Assembly: GCA_036245525.1 (NCBI GenBank)
Contig: BTPG01000001.1
Coordinates: 174,535,402 to 174,599,401, forward strand
DNA length: 64,000 nucleotides
From: Semisulcospira habei
Taxonomy: Eukaryota > Mollusca > Gastropoda > Semisulcospiridae
Direction of reading: 5' to 3'
Shown here: in pieces, positions 1 through 8,805 of the stretch
How the letters are laid out: the number at the start of each line of letters is the position of its first letter
How positions within the stretch are numbered: position 1 is the first letter of the stretch
Position numbers and translations under genes: made by a program
The notes under the pieces: generated by a model
The model's input: only the letters and a program-made list of their open reading frames with translations
Database searches by the model: none
Told to the model about the DNA's origin: nothing

Positions 1-101
1 TGTCTTTATAGGCTTAAATTCTTAAGATTCTTTTTGATTCATATCATGGAGAGCCCTGATTTAATAAGATTTCAGCCAAACCATAAATACGTAAAATAAT
101 C

Positions 102-370
102 TACCTTTGTTTGGGTCTGCTGAGTGGCTGAGAGGATACTTCCGCTGGTTAGGATAGAATAGTTAGCGCAAGCTATTCTGTCTGTGCTGGGTTCGTTTCA
201 CGCTCTCGGAGCCAGTTGACACTCTCCACCGCGGAGGCTTTCACAGGAAAAGGTGAACGTGCAACCCCCAGGGTTATAGCCCCCTCCATAGGGGGTGAAT
301 TAGCACGTGGATAACCCGGGTTACATCGATTCCTGTGGAAGCAGGTGACAGGCCACTAAGCAGCCCTTTT
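102..370 (+). repeat. tRNA-related SINE-like repeat
   Basis: A possible pol III A box (TGGCTGAGAGG near 126) is followed by a possible B box (GGTTCGTTTCA near 189), with spacing like a tRNA with a long variable arm. About 150 bases of unique body follow, then a T/A-rich tail from about 371. This is the layout of a tRNA-headed SINE rather than a working tRNA gene, because the cloverleaf does not close cleanly. No second copy is in the window. Confidence 0.35.
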
Positions 371-1528
371 GTCAATGTTTTTTTTTTCTATTTTTTTTTC
401 TTTGTTAATTTTTAATTATTCTTCTTTTTTTTCTTATTTTTTTTTTTTTTAATTTTAATTTTTTTTTTCTTATTTTTTTCCTATTTTTTATGTTAGGGAA
501 AAAAGCAAAATAAGTACATCACTGGACAAAGGGAAATAATCTGGGAAAAAAAAAAAGGCTAGTTAAAAATATCAATGCTGTCACCCAGACCCCCTACCCC
601 ACCCAGCCACCCACCTCGCACACACAAACATATTAGGTCAAATTATTTCGTTCTGTGTCAATGCTTCAAAAGTGGGTTATTAGGGCACTAGAACAAATTT
701 AAAATATGGAGCGTTCACCAAAATATGGAACAAACTTTGAATATAGGTTTTTTCTCCAAATATAGAGCACTAGGTCATTCCTAAATAAATAGGTCTCGCC
801 AAGTGAGTAGAAAAATAATTTTGTTTTCTGTTTCTTCGTCTGACAAAGTGTGGAGAAAATTTTGTTGTTTCCACTCCAAGCACATCACATCAGCACATCG
901 TGAGTGTTATTTAACAGGCGCAGACCAACCTGTGATGCATTTGAAAGACAAAACCCATTTTATGTTTGCAGCGACAAGAACACATGAAAAACACACCCTG
1001 GCAATAGGCTTATCCATCAGGCCTATTCAAAAGGGGTGTTTTAAAATACCCCTTTCACGTCCACAGAGGTATGGACAGATTTTGCACTATAGACCTTTCT
1101 TTCCAGGGTGCTATGTGCACACACCCTTATTGTGTAATAAAAAAAATATTCTATTACACTACCGGGCAATCTGAGTGGGAAGTAAACTTAGAAAGTTACT
1201 GTTGATGTGACTTTCTAGAATAACATGATTTTACTTGCCAACTAACTTCAAAGATACCTACAACTTTAAAGTTAGTGTCATAAGTTCTTTTAAGTGACTT
1301 AAAACAAGTTCTTACAAGAACCTAAACATAAGAATTTGTAAGTTCTTGACCCTAGTCAATAAGACACTCAGACAGATTTCTCAAGTTACAAGGTCAACAA
1401 GAAAACTTTTTTTTCTCAATAGTAGTCTGGTGGTGGGGCTGATGGCGTCAAATGAGCATGCATAAAAGGCATGACATCTCTTTGTGAAGAGTATTTCAGA
1501 ATTAATGAATGATTACCAAAACTGATCT
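371..1528. other. AT-rich stretch without a supported gene
   Basis: It begins with T-rich low-complexity sequence (371-490). Later there are loosely repeated AAATATGGA-like words (695-770) and AAGTTCTT words (1280-1350). One open frame at 803-1174 has no ATG start and no recognisable composition. This stretch could hold the left terminal region of the Polinton that follows, but I could not find the right-end inverted repeat here. Confidence 0.4.
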
Positions 1529-2164
1529 TTACTTGCCTAACAGTCCGTAAACTTTTTTCATAGTTTCTTCTACGCCTATCTTTTTTCCTTGTTCTAAAAA
1601 AGATTTCTTTAGCTCTTCAACATTTACAGCCTGACTACGCATCTTATTCTGTATTTCAGATTTTTGTTGTTTATAGTTAGCCAAATCATCCTGGACTCGC
1701 TTAAATTCTTCGTCATCAATTTCATTATTTTCCAAAGCCTTACTAATAATAAGTTTTATACTCGTCAGCTTAGCTGCTGCGAGCGTACTTAATGCTTCAT
1801 GCTTCTGCAACTTCATATAAAATCTTTTGTTAATGGCTTCCATACCAAAGCATGCTAGACTTGTGACAAGACCAATACCTTCAACAGCAATTCCTATAAC
1901 ACTTCCCACCCCCGTTGCAAAAAGAGTTATACCTCCTACAGATAATCCGGCTGAAACCACCCCCATGGCCATTGATGTGTTGTGTACAGAATTGAAAACC
2001 GTATTGTAACGGCGTTTACACCTCGAGTATTTTGCTTGTTCTTCTTCCAAATACTTCAACGCTTCTGTAATATTCATTAAACGGAATGAATCTGCCTTTA
2101 ATGTTTTATCACGCTCAATAGGCTCAAGCTGCTCAGGTGGTATTTGTGGATACAAGTTCACCAT
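1529..2164 (-). CDS. Polinton protein with glycine-rich hydrophobic segment
   Basis: 211 residues, starting at the ATG at 2164. Residues about 65-108 form a long, glycine-rich hydrophobic stretch that could be one or two membrane helices. Before it is a charged Lys/Arg patch (about 47-53), and after it a long charged helical region (about 110-205). I do not recognise a family. The layout of a basic patch, membrane segment and coiled tail suggests a membrane-active virion or entry accessory protein, which is inference only. It is the leftmost minus-strand gene of the element, 21 bases downstream of the next gene (2186-3064), and the two are likely co-expressed. Confidence 0.6.
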   Translation of the reverse strand: MVNLYPQIPPEQLEPIERDKTLKADSFRLMNITEALKYLEEEQAKYSRCKRRYNTVFNSVHNTSMAMGVVSAGLSVGGITLFATGVGSVIGIAVEGIGLVTSLACFGMEAINKRFYMKLQKHEALSTLAAAKLTSIKLIISKALENNEIDDEEFKRVQDDLANYKQQKSEIQNKMRSQAVNVEELKKSFLEQGKKIGVEETMKKVYGLLGK

Positions 2165-2185
2165 TTTTTATTTACAAATATTTTT

Positions 2186-3064
2186 TTAATCAGCAATTAC
2201 ATTTTGCAACTCTTCAAAAGTATACAATTTACTAGCATAATAAAATGCAACAAGATCAATGTGTTCAAGGTTTATGTAAGTTAGACGAACAAAAGTTGTT
2301 TTGTCGACCACCACCTTGACAGCTGGAATACTGCTCGAAACATTAATAACATCATTATTTTTTGTAATAGCAATAAAGACCTTTGATGATTCTGTTACTG
2401 CTTCATTCCATGTAAGTTTAATTCCTTGTGCAATTTGAGCCTCTTTTGCAGTAGCAACAGATTTCATGATAATTTCAAATACTATTGTAGCTTCTCTAGC
2501 CACGACTAAGCTTGCTGGCATAAACACAACAGAAGTATCTGATCTACCCTTTCTAGTTGTAAGAAGATATCTCCGTCTCTCATAATTTTCAACTTTCAGT
2601 TTTTCTCTGCTATTGTTGTCTAGGGCAAAACTTGGAACAAGGCTTACAATAAGCGGCCCAGAATTAACAACCTTCCTAAACACTAAGGCGCCTTCATCAT
2701 CAGTGTATACATAAGGACTAATAAATTCAATCTTTATGTCCCAGTCAATTGTGGGTGGTGGTGCAGGCACAGGTGAAACCACCCACTTACTACCTACATG
2801 TATTAAGTTGTAAGGCGCATTATTTACAGGTGGAGTAGGTACAGTAACATCACGAAGCTGACCAAGTTTAGGAATCTGTTTTTCACCGTCTTTTATGTCA
2901 ACAATTACTTTTCTCTTGTACATGCCATAGGAATCAAGTTCAAAACCATATATTTCTCCAATTTCCCCTTCCTTCTCAAAATCCTGTACGTCTGCCAAAT
3001 CTTTCAACTCTGTTACTGGACATGCAACTGGTATGATTCTAGGCTTTGGACCAAGACCACTCAT
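2186..3064 (-). CDS. Polinton virion-associated protein candidate, unknown function
   Basis: 292 residues with no predicted signal peptide or membrane helix. A proline-rich linker at about residues 75-106 separates an N-terminal charged part from a C-terminal half that looks beta-rich (alternating hydrophobic residues, about 107-290). The start ATG at 3064 is preceded on the minus strand by an A-rich leader, as for its neighbours. It lies between the candidate minor capsid gene and the membrane protein gene, in the block of genes of capsid and virion type. I do not recognise the family. A beta-rich structural or fibre-like role is possible but unproven. Confidence 0.6.
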   Translation of the reverse strand: MSGLGPKPRIIPVACPVTELKDLADVQDFEKEGEIGEIYGFELDSYGMYKRKVIVDIKDGEKQIPKLGQLRDVTVPTPPVNNAPYNLIHVGSKWVVSPVPAPPPTIDWDIKIEFISPYVYTDDEGALVFRKVVNSGPLIVSLVPSFALDNNSREKLKVENYERRRYLLTTRKGRSDTSVVFMPASLVVAREATIVFEIIMKSVATAKEAQIAQGIKLTWNEAVTESSKVFIAITKNNDVINVSSSIPAVKVVVDKTTFVRLTYINLEHIDLVAFYYASKLYTFEELQNVIAD

Positions 3065-3086
3065 TTTTTTATAAACAAAAATAAAA

Positions 3087-3827
3087 TTATTTAATTTCTA
3101 ACACAACACTAAAATCATGCATCACAACTGGTTTACCATTCTGATTAGTTACAGATATACTCAGTGACTCAAAGAAACTAGAACCTAATTTCTTAAACTG
3201 TAAATTAGGAAATCTAACAACCACAATTTCACAATAGGGTGCAGTTCCAGTTGGTAAGCATCTCAACAAAGTTGATGGTTTTCCATTGTGTACATTTTCA
3301 GTCGTGTTTAGTTCTTTCAAATGAACATTTAGAAATGTGTGTACTGACAAATGAACAGGATATGTTCCAGTTATTTTAGTTACATCTGGTGTATAATACC
3401 ATCCACTAGTACCATTATCTGTAAAACCCATTACCCAATTTACAGGCATTGTATTTCTGTCTATTAAACCAAGTAAATATGCAAGTTCAGTTGAAAATAA
3501 AGGTATAGTGCCTGTAGGAATTTCTAATTCAACAAACAAGTTAGCCTGATTTAAAGTTGCTTTAATTTTTAAATTATTTTGAAACCATGTAGCTAAAGTA
3601 CAAAAGTCATAATACCCAGATGGTATAAAGTGTGTATTAGTGTCCAAGCCACTATTACCAGCATTAAGATAACTTATATAAAAACTTGTATTATCCGTTA
3701 CATTAAACCACTTTACTGTGTAGAACATTTCATGGATAGCTACAGCCTTGCTACCATCACGATTATCAATCCCATTAGTTAGCCACATTGGTTTGCTTGT
3801 GTCAATATTTGTTAAGGTTATAAACAT
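3087..3827 (-). CDS. Candidate minor capsid (penton-like) protein of Polinton
   Basis: The open frame extends to 3881, but the ATG at 3827 is preferred: the upstream 18 codons run into the divergent gene at 3853, while 3827 leaves a 25-base A/T-rich divergent promoter. The product is about 246 residues with many aromatic and beta-forming residues, no membrane segment and no coiled coil, as expected for a single jelly-roll protein. Polintons and adintoviruses encode such a penton-base homologue near the major capsid gene, and this is the best candidate here. The call rests on size, composition and context; no diagnostic motif was seen. Confidence 0.55.
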   Translation of the reverse strand: MFITLTNIDTSKPMWLTNGIDNRDGSKAVAIHEMFYTVKWFNVTDNTSFYISYLNAGNSGLDTNTHFIPSGYYDFCTLATWFQNNLKIKATLNQANLFVELEIPTGTIPLFSTELAYLLGLIDRNTMPVNWVMGFTDNGTSGWYYTPDVTKITGTYPVHLSVHTFLNVHLKELNTTENVHNGKPSTLLRCLPTGTAPYCEIVVVRFPNLQFKKLGSSFFESLSISVTNQNGKPVVMHDFSVVLEIK

Positions 3828-3852
3828 TTTTATTATCACATAAAAAAAAAGG
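3828..3852. promoter_or_regulatory. Compact divergent promoter between two Polinton genes
   Basis: Only 25 A/T-rich bases separate the start of the minus-strand capsid-like gene (3827) from the ATG of the plus-strand gene at 3853. Runs of A precede each ATG. Any promoter must be within this gap or overlap the coding ends. Confidence 0.3.
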
Positions 3853-5154
3853 ATGGAATTTAAATCACCAACCATTACCACTACAAACGCATTTCAATTC
3901 AATGTGAATGCCAAATATAATGTTGCACCTACTTATGAACAGAAAATAATTCAGTTAAATCAACTCGACATAGCTGTGTCTGACGCAAGCGTACAAGATT
4001 TATTTCAAGTCAAAGTACCCAACCCTTTTGATCATTACCTAAACCCTCCAATAACAGATGACTCAACTGCAAGAAAGTGGTCTTCAAGCCCACTACAGAT
4101 GTTTCAAAACCAACTCAACTTTGCTATACTGTGTTCTACTACAGGCTGTGGTGTTTCATTTACAGACCATTTGAATCACTCAAACAAACTGATTAAGTCT
4201 GTGTATCGTTTCCATGTTTATTACCAGCTTAGAAGAATACTGTCAGAACTGCATACACCACTACCAACTGAATCCAGTTTTAATCAGTTTAACAATCCCA
4301 TGGATTTGAAAGCATTTGAACGGATCTGTAATGAATTTAACATCAGTACAAAGTATGACTTTACACAAAAACTTGATGATCACAATGGTATGGGAACATT
4401 GTATTATGCTATGAGTCACAGACAATACCCACAAGATTACTACCCTGGTTACACTTCATTCTCATCAAAATCACAAGTCTGGTTAGGATCAATAGAGCAG
4501 AAGCAGACTAATGCGTGGACCACATTTATTTTAGATAAATCTGACGGGTTTACTCAAGCAGGAGTCGAGCGCGTCAATGAGTCTATCAGAACATATGTCT
4601 GGTGTTTACTAGGAGCACAATCACTAACAAAATCAAACATTTTGAATGGAAGTGGTAAATTTGAAGCACAAAAACAGTTTTTAGCAAATTTAGAAGATTC
4701 TATTAACTCAGTTGTTGATCTTCCATCTAGCATACAACGTTACCAAAACGTTCTCAGATATGCCAGATCAAAAGTTGACTTTGTAGTAGGCATTGGGTTA
4801 TACATGTTGCCTTCTGATCTTCAACTACAAATTGGAGTAATAACAAATTATAATAATGAAATAGTTGTTGCAGGGAGTAATCAGAAATTAGGACTTAATC
4901 AATCTGTAAACTTGAGTCCAACAACCTCTCACATACAACCAGTAACACCACCAGTAACACAAATATCAACACCACCACCTGAACAGATAGTAAAACCAGT
5001 AATGTCAATAACAGCCCAAGCATCGGCACAGACACCTGAACCAGCACCAGTACAGTCAGTAACAGGCCAAGAAAACACACATGAGTCAGAGAGAACTGCA
5101 TTGGTAATAGGCCTTACTGGATTAGGAATATTACTTCTTTACCTGTTTCATTAA
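3853..5154 (+). CDS. Polinton structural protein with C-terminal membrane anchor
   Basis: 433 residues. The first about 340 look globular and helix-rich. Residues about 345-410 form a low-complexity Pro/Thr/Gln-rich stalk, and residues about 414-432 are a single hydrophobic helix just before the stop. This is the topology of a tail-anchored or surface-projecting protein. The last 24 bases overlap, tail to tail, the stop end of the minus-strand gene at 5131-6339. I do not recognise a family. Its place among capsid genes suggests a virion or membrane-associated role, which is inference. Confidence 0.65.
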   Translation: MEFKSPTITTTNAFQFNVNAKYNVAPTYEQKIIQLNQLDIAVSDASVQDLFQVKVPNPFDHYLNPPITDDSTARKWSSSPLQMFQNQLNFAILCSTTGCGVSFTDHLNHSNKLIKSVYRFHVYYQLRRILSELHTPLPTESSFNQFNNPMDLKAFERICNEFNISTKYDFTQKLDDHNGMGTLYYAMSHRQYPQDYYPGYTSFSSKSQVWLGSIEQKQTNAWTTFILDKSDGFTQAGVERVNESIRTYVWCLLGAQSLTKSNILNGSGKFEAQKQFLANLEDSINSVVDLPSSIQRYQNVLRYARSKVDFVVGIGLYMLPSDLQLQIGVITNYNNEIVVAGSNQKLGLNQSVNLSPTTSHIQPVTPPVTQISTPPPEQIVKPVMSITAQASAQTPEPAPVQSVTGQENTHESERTALVIGLTGLGILLLYLFH

Positions 5155-6339
5155 GTATCCTATAATTAACCCTCCTACTGTTACCAAAAATATCCATACA
5201 TGCTCTGCCATAAACCCTACTACCTTTGCTGTAGTACTAATAAGCCAACTGACAACACTACCTATAATACCTGGTAAAGCATCTGCTGCTTTTACAGCTA
5301 ATTTTTTAAGCAAGTCTGATATGTGAGACAACTGTTTTTTTACCCACGTCTGTAAATCTTTTGGGTCTGATGGAGTTGGAGGAGCTGGAGGTGCTGGACT
5401 ACTACTACCTCCCGTTACAGCTAACACTACAGTACTAATAATAAATCCAAGAGCTGTAATTAAACTTGCAATTGTGATACCCTGCTCTCTGAAAAGTGTT
5501 TTTAATCTCTCAGTCAAAGTTGTATCCTCATTAAGTATTTTCTGAATAGTTTCTCTAATTCTGTTGACCTGTGTTTTCAGTTTTTCTTTTCCATTTTCAA
5601 TCACTTCTAGTCGCGCTGATCTTTCTATATACAAATTTTTTAATCTGTGTTGTATTCTTTCTTTTATTTCAATGTCATAATTCCCATTGTCTGCAGTAGC
5701 CAGTTTCTCTTTTTCTTTTTCAATATGATTATCAAGTTCACCCAGTTTAGCTACATTATTCAAAAGCTCACCTCTTATTGTCTGCAGTGTTTTATCCAAC
5801 GCAGCTAACTCCCTCTTTGTCAAAGGAGAGTCACCAATTGTTTTTAATTCCTCATTTATTTGTCCTTCTGTAAATGATGTTTCTTGTATTACTGTGTTTG
5901 CTATTTCTGGTAGGCTTGTTACTGGTGCCACATCAATTTCTTGTCCTGTTGGCAACCTTGTTTGCGCATCATGAAGAGCACTAACAACTCGAGGTGGCAA
6001 CCTTTTATCACCAACACCAAGTTGACGCAAGGCACCAACACCACCTTCTTTTTTGATTGTACCTAAAGCTCTAAACTTAGTAGGGTCTTTTTTGTTAGTC
6101 AATTGTATTTTTCCTTTGTCAATAGTTTTTAAATATAAATGTCCTTTTTCATATTCAAACTGATTAGGATCTATTTGATATGGACGCTCATTAACACTAT
6201 CATAAAACGAGTTAACTTTACTTTGTAAAAGTTCTTGTTGTAAAAAAGAAGTATTACTCGACATATCTGTTACACTATTATCAGAGACATTTATGTCATC
6301 CATTTTAAAATCTTCATGATTAAATCCTCCCGCTGCCAT
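5131..6339 (-). CDS. Polinton coiled-coil protein with two C-terminal membrane regions
   Basis: 402 residues. The N-terminal about 150 are polar. Residues about 155-275 are a strongly charged Glu/Lys/Arg helical stretch of coiled-coil type. A first membrane helix is at about 287-310, followed by a Ser/Pro/Ala-rich linker (311-326), an amphipathic helix, and a second hydrophobic region at about 355-395. Long coiled-coil plus membrane proteins occur in adintovirus-like elements and may link capsid and membrane, but I cannot assign a function. The start at 6339 faces the major capsid gene across a 40-base divergent gap, and the 3' end overlaps the neighbouring gene by 24 bases. Confidence 0.65.
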   Translation of the reverse strand: MAAGGFNHEDFKMDDINVSDNSVTDMSSNTSFLQQELLQSKVNSFYDSVNERPYQIDPNQFEYEKGHLYLKTIDKGKIQLTNKKDPTKFRALGTIKKEGGVGALRQLGVGDKRLPPRVVSALHDAQTRLPTGQEIDVAPVTSLPEIANTVIQETSFTEGQINEELKTIGDSPLTKRELAALDKTLQTIRGELLNNVAKLGELDNHIEKEKEKLATADNGNYDIEIKERIQHRLKNLYIERSARLEVIENGKEKLKTQVNRIRETIQKILNEDTTLTERLKTLFREQGITIASLITALGFIISTVVLAVTGGSSSPAPPAPPTPSDPKDLQTWVKKQLSHISDLLKKLAVKAADALPGIIGSVVSWLISTTAKVVGFMAEHVWIFLVTVGGLIIGYLMKQVKK

Positions 6340-6379
6340 TGTTTTATTAATTTATTATTTTTTATTGTGCATAATAAAA
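6340..6379. promoter_or_regulatory. Divergent promoter of capsid and coiled-coil genes
   Basis: Forty very A/T-rich bases lie between the ATG of the coiled-coil gene (6339, minus) and that of the major capsid gene (6380, plus). TTTATTATTTTTTATTG-like sequence could act as a bidirectional TATA-type promoter. The position is certain; the activity is inferred. Confidence 0.3.
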
Positions 6380-7666
6380 ATGACACAGTCTTACGGATCA
6401 AAGTTAGACCCATACAGAAAACTACGTGAGCCCCTGGGTGTTAAGGGCATTCGACAAACAATAGTCATCACAAACAATCCTAGTACCATAGACCAGAATC
6501 AAACACTTACAGTCAAGTTTCCAAACCTAGGTCCCAGTGACGTTATTGTTCCTGGCACTGCACGCCTTGCATTTAATATTGAACTATCATCAGAGGCAGA
6601 TGTAAACAGAACACTAGTTGACAATCTTGGCAGAGCAATTGTTAGAACTATTAAAGTAAAACTTGAAGGACAGGAAGTGTTTAGTCTTGATGACTCAGAT
6701 GTATTCTACTGTTACAAAGACCTTTGGCTAACAAGAGAAGAACGAGAGGATCGTATTTATCAAGGCATACAGCCAGATAATGTTGGTAAACTTCGAATCA
6801 ATGCAGCAGATAAGGTAACTACTGGGGTACCAAAGGAAGTTATAATGGCTGAAACATATGGATCCAGATTCTACATTCCACTTGAGTTTGAAATCCTAAC
6901 AGCTCATCTGCCTTATTATCAAGGAGCACTGAATGACCGTCTGAGTTTTGAACTAACCTTCAATGACTACTCCAAAGTAATTAAATCATCTGCCACAGAT
7001 GCAACATACAAGATCTCTAACATTTCCTTGGAATATGAAATTGTCACACACACTGAACTAGCCAGACTCATTCAAAATCAGTATCAGTCAAGACTACCAA
7101 TTTATTATGACAGGGTGATTAGACACAGTTTAATGCAAAAAGACAAAAGCGACCCAATGTGGAACATAAACTTGAACACGCCTGCCAGGTCACTGAAAGG
7201 TATTCTTATGTTGTTTGTTGAACCGGTGAGTCCATACAAAAGAGATTCAGAAAAATTCTACAATCCTAAGATTACACATTTGTCTTGTACAATCGAAGGC
7301 CGCCCTAATCAAGTGTACGCTTCAGGAATGTTACCTTATCAACACTACGATGAGATCACAAAGTATTTTGCGGGTGGAAGGATTAGAGATAAACCTGCAA
7401 ACATTGCGTGCAAAGATCTACATCTGTATGATGTTAGGATTGGTCAATACCTGACAAACAAGTATGCACTGTGGTTAGACCTTCGTAGTACAGATGATGA
7501 CTATCTTCATGGGTCAGGACGAACTGTCGAGAACGGTAGTGATGGAATAACAATTCAGATACAAAAAAAGGTTGAAACTGCTGCAGCCATAAACATATAT
7601 TTGTATCTAATTTATGACGCACAACTCAATATTGCAGAAAGCAGACTGAGTGGGCACATATATTAA
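6380..7666 (+). CDS. Double jelly-roll major capsid protein (hexon-like)
   Basis: 428 residues from the ATG at 6380; the open frame begins upstream at a TTG, which is not a credible start. The protein is beta-rich throughout, with no membrane helix. Regularly spaced short strands and Gly/Pro turns, and a C-terminal part carrying a Leu-Asp-Leu-Arg-Ser-Thr-Asp-Asp motif (about residue 370), match double jelly-roll capsid proteins of Polintons and adintoviruses as I know them. In this lineage the protein forms trimeric capsomers of an icosahedral shell. The packaging ATPase follows 19 bases after its stop, a pairing usual for these viruses. The gene is intact. Confidence 0.75.
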   Translation: MTQSYGSKLDPYRKLREPLGVKGIRQTIVITNNPSTIDQNQTLTVKFPNLGPSDVIVPGTARLAFNIELSSEADVNRTLVDNLGRAIVRTIKVKLEGQEVFSLDDSDVFYCYKDLWLTREEREDRIYQGIQPDNVGKLRINAADKVTTGVPKEVIMAETYGSRFYIPLEFEILTAHLPYYQGALNDRLSFELTFNDYSKVIKSSATDATYKISNISLEYEIVTHTELARLIQNQYQSRLPIYYDRVIRHSLMQKDKSDPMWNINLNTPARSLKGILMLFVEPVSPYKRDSEKFYNPKITHLSCTIEGRPNQVYASGMLPYQHYDEITKYFAGGRIRDKPANIACKDLHLYDVRIGQYLTNKYALWLDLRSTDDDYLHGSGRTVENGSDGITIQIQKKVETAAAINIYLYLIYDAQLNIAESRLSGHIY

Positions 7667-7685
7667 AATTATATTGTGTATTAAA

Positions 7686-8291
7686 ATGAACTTAATGACA
7701 CTCGATCCACACTGTGGATTGTTTTGTGGTGCCACAGGGTGTGGTAAAACTGAATTTGTACTTAACCTCTTACAAACAAGATACATACACCACTTTGAAA
7801 ACATTGTAATATTTTGTCCAACAATAAAACACAACAAAGCTTATCACAACCGTTTATTCATTTGGACTGACAGTAATATCTATTTAGTCGACCCTGAGAA
7901 AAAACTGAATGACTACCTGCTGTATTTTTTCAAACAATTTGAAGGACAGTCAACTTTATTTATTGTCGATGATTGCTCTGCAGAGAAAGACATTGTCAAA
8001 AAGAGAAATACTTTAGCAGAACTTGCCTTCAGTGGTAGACACGCAAACATCAGTGTTTGGATTCTCACTCAGAAATATAATGCTGTACTAAAAGATTTTC
8101 GAGAACAGTTAAAGTTTATCTGTTTGTTTTACTGTAAGGATCGTGACAGCTTCGAAGACTGTCTCAGAGAAAACGATGTCATTCCAAATAAGCAAGAACG
8201 GGATGATGTAAAAAATAAACTGAAATCAACTAAGCATCTAAAGCTCATTTTAAAGACAGATCAGCCCACAGGGTATGGGTTAGTAAATTAA
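7686..8291 (+). CDS. A32/FtsK-HerA-type genome packaging ATPase
   Basis: About 201 residues from the ATG at 7686; the frame opens further upstream but overlaps the capsid gene without an ATG. A Walker A motif, Gly-Ala-Thr-Gly-Cys-Gly-Lys-Thr, is at residues 15-22, and a Walker B motif, Leu-Phe-Ile-Val-Asp-Asp, is at about 89-95. A conserved Ser-Gly-Arg-His segment (about residues 117-120) precedes a hydrophobic strand ending in Thr-Gln, like the sensor motif of this family. In Polintons it pumps the element's DNA into preformed capsids. It is short but within the range for the family and has no disruption. Confidence 0.85.
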   Translation: MNLMTLDPHCGLFCGATGCGKTEFVLNLLQTRYIHHFENIVIFCPTIKHNKAYHNRLFIWTDSNIYLVDPEKKLNDYLLYFFKQFEGQSTLFIVDDCSAEKDIVKKRNTLAELAFSGRHANISVWILTQKYNAVLKDFREQLKFICLFYCKDRDSFEDCLRENDVIPNKQERDDVKNKLKSTKHLKLILKTDQPTGYGLVN

Positions 8292-8317
8292 TTTATCTTT
8301 TTGGTTTGTCTATAAAA

Positions 8318-8713
8318 ATGATGGACGGACAAGAGGATCAAAATTGGCCTATTGGTAAATTCATGGATATTACATCGAGTTTCAGGGATTTTATGCTTAT
8401 TAGTGACTTAAAAACACAAGTTAGACGCCCTTTTTCAGAACTCCCATCACCGATGAAGATGTACATGACATATAGTTTTTATCTTGGATATTCTAATACT
8501 TTTCCACTTTATAATAATAGGACAGCAAATTTTTTAGTTTATGATGCTAAATCTGACTGGTTTAAGAATATGTGTTTAAACATATACTATCAAATAAAAA
8601 AAGAAAATAAAAATGTTAAATTTATTACTGTCAGTAAAACGATATTACACATGCAAAAGCTTGAAAATGATACCACAGAAGACATATCAATGAAGTGGCT
8701 TATTAGTTGGTGA
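8318..8713 (+). CDS. Small Polinton protein of unknown function
   Basis: 131 residues from the ATG at 8318 (a second ATG follows directly). The protein is mixed alpha/beta, rich in aromatic and basic residues, with no membrane segment. It contains no His/Asp/Cys arrangement typical of an adenain-like protease, which is the gene one might expect near the ATPase. It lies 26 bases after the ATPase stop and 92 bases before PolB and is probably expressed with them. I do not recognise the family. Confidence 0.55.
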   Translation: MMDGQEDQNWPIGKFMDITSSFRDFMLISDLKTQVRRPFSELPSPMKMYMTYSFYLGYSNTFPLYNNRTANFLVYDAKSDWFKNMCLNIYYQIKKENKNVKFITVSKTILHMQKLENDTTEDISMKWLISW

Positions 8714-8805
8714 TTAATTTTGTCTATTATATAGATTTTAGTCAATAAAGTGCCATTTTCATTATATAATTTTCTATTTATTTTTTTGTCGGACAAATAA
8801 AAAAG

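Noticed and set aside
803..1174. 123-codon open frame left of the Polinton
   Set aside because: It starts at GTG rather than ATG, has no recognisable composition or motif, and overlaps A/T-rich sequence. Kept as non-coding.
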